Shown here: in pieces, positions 60,301 through 64,000 of the stretch
How the letters are laid out: each line of letters begins with the position of its first letter
Position numbering within the stretch: position 1 is the first letter of the stretch
Source: Choristoneura fumiferana
Taxonomy: Eukaryota > Arthropoda > Insecta > Lepidoptera > Tortricidae
Assembly: GCF_025370935.1 (NCBI RefSeq)
Contig: NC_133473.1
Location: 6,737,943 to 6,801,942, forward strand
Direction: 5' to 3'
DNA length: 64,000 nt
The notes under the pieces: model-generated
The model's database searches: none
Told to the model about the DNA's origin: nothing
The model's input: only the letters and a program-made list of their open reading frames with translations
Translations under genes and position numbers: made by a program

Positions 60301-63300
60301 GCACTGTTGAAGCCGTTGACGCGTTCTTCCACAGTGGTCAGGACGGGGCTATAAAGGAATTACATGATCAAAACCCACCTGTGCACTTTAGCCAGCGGGA
60401 AGTGCAGACAAATCTTCTGGTACAGCTCCGTGAAGTGCTTGTAGGAGCGATACAGCACGGAGGGCGTGGCTTGGCCCTGCCGGAATATCCGAAGCGCATA
60501 CACGTAGTGCTTTTCCGGGTCGTAGCGTTTCTCGTAGCCCAAGCATTCTACGCTGACCAGGCGACCCTCTTGCGCCATGCTGGAAGTAAAATAGGACATT
60601 ATTGCTATATATCGTTCCACACAATACATTTAGGGGCTGTTTCACCATCTATGATTAAATAAATAAATATAAGTAATATCACGGGACAATTCACACCAAT
60701 TGACCTAGTCCCAAAGTAAGCTTAGCAAAGCTTGTGTTATGGTTACTAAGCAACGGATAAATATAATTATATAGATAGAAACATACTTAAATACATATTA
60801 AACACCCAAGACCCGATAACAAACATTCGTATTTTTCATACAAATATCTGCCCCGACACGGGAATCGAACCCGAGACCATCGGGACGGGGCCATCTGGTA
60901 GTCAACAAAACAAATAGAGACGGCATCACATTTAACCGTCAGTTAACACTAGTCAATGGACGGTGAAACAGCCCCTTAGTGAATGAACAAAACAAAGTAT
61001 TTTCTGTGAGTTTGCAATTTTGTAGGTTTCGGGTACAGTCGAGTTCGTAAACTTAAAACTAAATATCTGAACACGCTTCTACACCATTAACAATAGATGT
61101 GTTCACATATTTCTGATCAAATTTTGCTCAGAAGTTTATGAAATCAACTGTACCGTTTTAATCGTTTGACACTTTGGTTAAAATTACCTAAGTAATAAGA
61201 TCGATAACTTTATCTCTCTAGTTTTACATGGCGGCGACAGCTTTCAGTAATGAAATTATTCGTACAATGATTTCATCCGGTATTTACAAAACCAATAAAC
61301 AGCATTATAATCTCCTCGGTACCAGGGACGCATAAAAAGCAACAGTACTCACGTGTAAGTTCTCGGCATAAAGGAGAGCAGCTCAGATGTACTGCTTCCC
61401 TGGTCGCCGCTCGCACGCAGTTGCGCCAAGTTGTGAAGGAAGAAGTTTATAGGCGTGAATCTGGGAACAAAGATAGGGTTAGGAATCCGTCGTCATCATC
61501 ATCTCCGCCGTAGGAGGTCCACTGTTGGGACATAATATGCCTCCTCCATAGACCTCCAGCTGCTTCGTTTGGAAGCGGCTTGCATTCACCGCGAACCAGG
61601 TCATCTGTCCCTTTCGTTGGTAGACTAGTTGCAGATTCGCGGTCTCCACTCGAGAACTTTTCGGCCCCAATGGCCATCTGTAGCACATTCCACGAAGCTA
61701 CAAGTTACAATGCATACTGTTAAACAAAGACTACCGCTTGTAAATTGTAAATTGTAGCTTCGAGAAATAGGGCACTGTTCTCTTGTTCATTGCCACTTCA
61801 ACGAGCTAATTCGCTTAGGAATAATTTCTAACATTTTCTTGCTAAATAAATATATACGATTGAAAACCTTTTGAACGCCGACAAAAAAAAATCGGAAAAT
61901 CGCTCCATAGGCGCGGTTGTAATGCCGACATGGCGCCTGTGGCACGATTTTCAGCTGTCACGTTTTGCCGACCGTACCGCTCAAAAGGTTAATTTTGTGT
62001 GTGTAAGGGACGTTAAAAAAAAGGTTATAAGTTAGGAACTGTTTTACTGCGCATAATTAATAACTTAATTTGTTGATTATTTTTAAACTGTGTCATGCAG
62101 AAATTTAAAGACCTATTGAACATTCCTACTCTGTCTCTACTTTTCGACCTTTCCTCTACCCCACTTTCCTTCTTTATAAATCGTGTAATGTACTTACCGT
62201 TAGACAAATATTTATTATGCACACAGTTCTTAAACAGCATGCCGCACTCCCCTACAATACTAACACTACTAATAAGAGACGAAAAGATACATTTTGCCCT
62301 AGCAATATGGGGAAGAAAAAACATGCCTTCTCTTCTAGATTTTACGTTTTCCTAGGGCCTTTTCTCTACAACAGATTAAACGCCAAATGGGACATATTTT
62401 CACTTAGTTACTCACGTGCTAAGAAAACCCTCCAAGAAGAACTCCAAAAGTTATCTTACGAAGATACAGAGAAATTGTTGACTGTTCTTAAATGATTTTT
62501 TTTTTATTTTCTATTGTAGATAGGTAGGTACATATAATGACAAATACCATAATGTTACATTTTATAATTCACCTTAGGTATTAAAATCAAGATTAGTTTA
62601 ATTTTATGCAAGTGTTATTTTTTTTTAGACATTAATGTAATTTTAATTTTTCTCGCCTGAAACACAGGATTATCCTAGTTCAGGCATCATGTGTTACTTT
62701 TTCCTTTTAAGTCTACTAGATAAATTGTATTATTTTGTAAGAAAGTATTTTTTAATAAAGATTTTTTTTTTTATTCCTTTAATGTTAGCGAAAATCAAAA
62801 ATATTAATGCTAGAAGCTGTGCTGGCCTACATACAGTTTAACCAATGGCCTCTCAAGCAAAGCACCGTGGGATCAAACCCGGGCTTGCACCTCGTTTTTC
62901 GAAATTCATTACATTTGAAAATTACCAAGCGCTTTACGGTGAGAAACATCGTGAGGACAGCACCATAGGCGTATGTACAGGGGGGGGCGGGGCGGGGGCC
63001 GTGCCCATCCCATCATGGTCTAGTGCCCACCCCAGGTTGTTGGGTTACCGATTCGAAATTCTATAATACTGATATCTTAACACAAATATCCAGGCCAGCT
63101 CCCCTGAAGAATGAACAAATGGAAATGGGCAGCACAAACCTGCGAAGCAATTCAATGCTGTAAAGTCCCAATTAGCACCGAGCCCGCGTGAGAACTACGG
63201 CCCCAGCCCTCTCATTCTGAGATCTATCCGAAAATTTTAAAAATTACGTGTAAAACAGCCCATTGCGGCCTACTTGCAAAACAAACGATTTGAATTTGAT

Positions 63301-63483
63301 CCTGTGGCCAGCGGCGGGGCGTATGATGGCAGGGATTGTTGTTACTAACTTGCTCTTGAGCGAGGAGTGTATGAGCCGCGCGAAGGCGGCGGCAGCCTCT
63401 GCGTTCGTCGCTTGCGGTAGCAGCGCGCCGCGGACGTAGCTGACCGCCGTCGTCGTCACTCCCGGCACGCCGGACGCCGCCAT
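54364..63483 (-). CDS. Pi3K68D: Class II phosphatidylinositol 3-kinase (PI3K-C2), 3' part: helical tail, PX and C2 domains
   Basis: PI3K-C2 makes PI3P and PI(3,4)P2 on endocytic membranes. Minus-strand exons are 63350-63483, 61353-61460, 60379-60579, 55807-56003, 55372-55517 and 54364-54628; phases match at each junction, giving about 349 residues of C-terminus. The first two end the kinase region and linker (LIHSSLKSK, PINFFLHNLAQLR, comparable to KLNFFIHNLAQM in human PIK3C2 proteins). The next two form the PX domain (GYEKRYDPEKHYVYALRIFR ... LVYTFFHPLLRD). The last two form the C2 domain. The final exon has one extra base near 54520 (GACGTCTAATGG, where the other copy has GACGTCAATGG), which breaks the frame; the other copy is intact, so I suspect sequence error. 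The kinase domain lies right of the window. The intron 56004-60378 contains the nested plus-strand gene. Confidence 0.88.
54681..54969 (+). mobile_element. PolyA-tailed retroposon, copy 7 (duplicate of copy 6)
   Basis: Same insertion as 47861-48146 in the second copy of the segment, but the tail is A-rich with T interruptions and is followed by about 45 bases (through GCTTTGCAAGAGCAATATCT) that the first copy lacks. Confidence 0.75.
57511..59069 (+). pseudogene. Second copy of the nested coiled-coil gene, frameshifted
   Basis: Exons 57511-57640 (donor GTAAGC) and 58173-59069 match 50673-52239, but two single bases are missing in the alanine-proline region: GGGG becomes GGG near 58617 and TT becomes T near 58650. 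The frame is lost there; the tail is readable again in another frame from 58698. Both losses are in short runs of identical bases, as expected for consensus errors, but a real null allele cannot be excluded. AATAAA follows at about 59114. Confidence 0.75.
60633..60975. mobile_element. Harbinger-like MITE carrying a SINE
   Basis: GGGGCTGTTTCACC at the left end is the exact complement of GGTGAAACAGCCCC at the right end, with TTA on both sides (60630-60632, 60976-60978), the target type of PIF/Harbinger elements. The middle (about 60661-60895) is a different repeat: GGACAATTCACACCAATTGA, AAACACCCAAGACCCGATAA and GGGAATCGAACCCGAGACC, the last resembling a tRNA box B in reverse. Confidence 0.8.
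61488..61690 (-). mobile_element. Non-LTR retrotransposon fragment
   Basis: AGGTCCACTGTTGGGACATA, CCTCCATAGACCTCCAGCTG and the GGTCTCCACTCGAGAACTTT region follow a repeated lepidopteran retrotransposon end. It starts 28 bases upstream of the 61353-61460 exon. Shorter relatives are at 23836-23912 and 63520-63597. Confidence 0.6.
61865..61990. mobile_element. MITE with AACCTTTTGA ends
   Basis: AACCTTTTGAACGCCGAC at the left pairs imperfectly with TCAAAAGGTT and the preceding GCCGACCGTACCGC at the right. Central GGCGCGG and TGGCGCC also pair. Confidence 0.65.
61991..62814. other. PI3K-C2 intron stretch, no gene seen
   Basis: AT-rich. Overlapping short open frames (62095-62495) read through T-rich sequence without a recognisable domain. 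Two A/T-rich tails (about 62500 and 62760) may mark degraded retroposons. Confidence 0.4.
62815..63230 (+). mobile_element. tRNA-derived SINE with an insertion
   Basis: The head GCTGTGCTGGCCTACATACAG, the box-B-like GGGATCAAACCCGGGC at 62869 and the body strings GGTGAGAAACATCGTGAGGA and CCTGCGAAGCAATTCAATGC belong to the family at 21815-22107, here on the plus strand. About 170 bases beginning near 62967, including a run of nine Gs, are inserted in the middle. Confidence 0.62.
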
Positions 63484-64000
63484 CTGACAAAACAAACAGA
63501 ATGTAACAAATAGTACATTAATCATCATCTCAGCCGTAGTAAGTCCACTGATGGACATAGGCCTCCCACATAGACCTCCAGTTGCTTCGGTTGGCAAAAA
63601 GTGTTTTTTTATTTGAGGTTTATGAGGGGGGGTTGCCAATACTCGACACGCTTGGAAAGCGGGTTGGCGAGCGCAGTATAAGGTCTAAAAGCAGCCAAGA
63701 AGACGATGCTGCCCATCTTCTGGTATTATTCCTCAGCCGGTTTCTACGGCGTCCACAGGAAGAGAGGAGGAGGCAACATTCTTACGCCGACGGCCCAGCA
63801 CCCCACTGCATACATTGTGTACTGTTAACTACGAAAGTCACCCTAACTCTGTGGAAAGCTCTAAGGATCTAATAGTAATTGAATTGCATAGTACGTACCG
63901 TTAACTACAAGGAGATCGATAGTACGGTCAAAATTTCAAAGATATGTATACACGACCTTGATATTAAGCCAATAAAGTCGAGTATACACCACTTGCACAC
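63484..64000. other. PI3K-C2 intron at the right edge
   Basis: Contains a retrotransposon fragment at 63520-63597 and, near 63920-64000, a degraded inverted-repeat relic (GTATACACGACCTTGATATT). The next upstream kinase exon is not in the window. Confidence 0.45.

Overview
This window is animal nuclear DNA, almost certainly from a moth or butterfly (Lepidoptera). It has spliced genes with long AT-rich introns, GT-AG splice sites and AATAAA signals. Throughout lie short inverted-repeat transposons, tRNA-derived SINEs and polyA-tailed retroposons of kinds I know from lepidopteran genomes. Gene calls rest on exon-by-exon reading with matching splice phases and family motifs; no database search was run.

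Layout: (1) A minus-strand gene for the lysosomal acetyltransferase HGSNAT starts at 30548 and runs off the left edge; four exons are visible (30348-30548, 24616-24746, 21591-21706, 355-511). (2) Its 21-kb third intron holds, on the opposite strand, a tandem cluster of secreted type-B carboxylesterases: COE1 (1352-3384), a pseudogene (4103-5876), COE3 (complete at 10922-12887) and COE4 (13559-15342). A pseudogene copy at 8460-10235 and a broken COE3 copy at 6566-7732 belong to a 4.26-kb duplication whose junction is a 100-N gap. It is more likely an assembly duplication than real extra genes. (3) From 33041 to 42542 is a six-exon secreted pancreatic-lipase-family gene on the plus strand. Its fourth intron carries a dead mariner inside another repeat. 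(4) From 47534 to the right edge lies the 3' part of a class II phosphatidylinositol 3-kinase (PI3K-C2, Drosophila Pi3K68D type) on the minus strand: PX domain, then C-terminal C2 domain. An intron of this gene contains an unrecognised two-exon plus-strand gene for a coiled-coil, proline-rich protein. The last three kinase exons and this nested gene occur twice (46513-53321 and 53332-60073), again separated only by a run of Ns, so this is probably a second uncollapsed haplotype.

The esterases and lipase are secreted hydrolases; HGSNAT acts in lysosomal heparan sulfate breakdown and PI3K-C2 in phosphoinositide signalling and endocytic traffic. I see no pathway linking them. The grouping looks like ordinary synteny, with tandem expansion of the esterases inside a host intron. 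The rest is intergenic or intronic DNA rich in mobile elements, several nested two or three deep.
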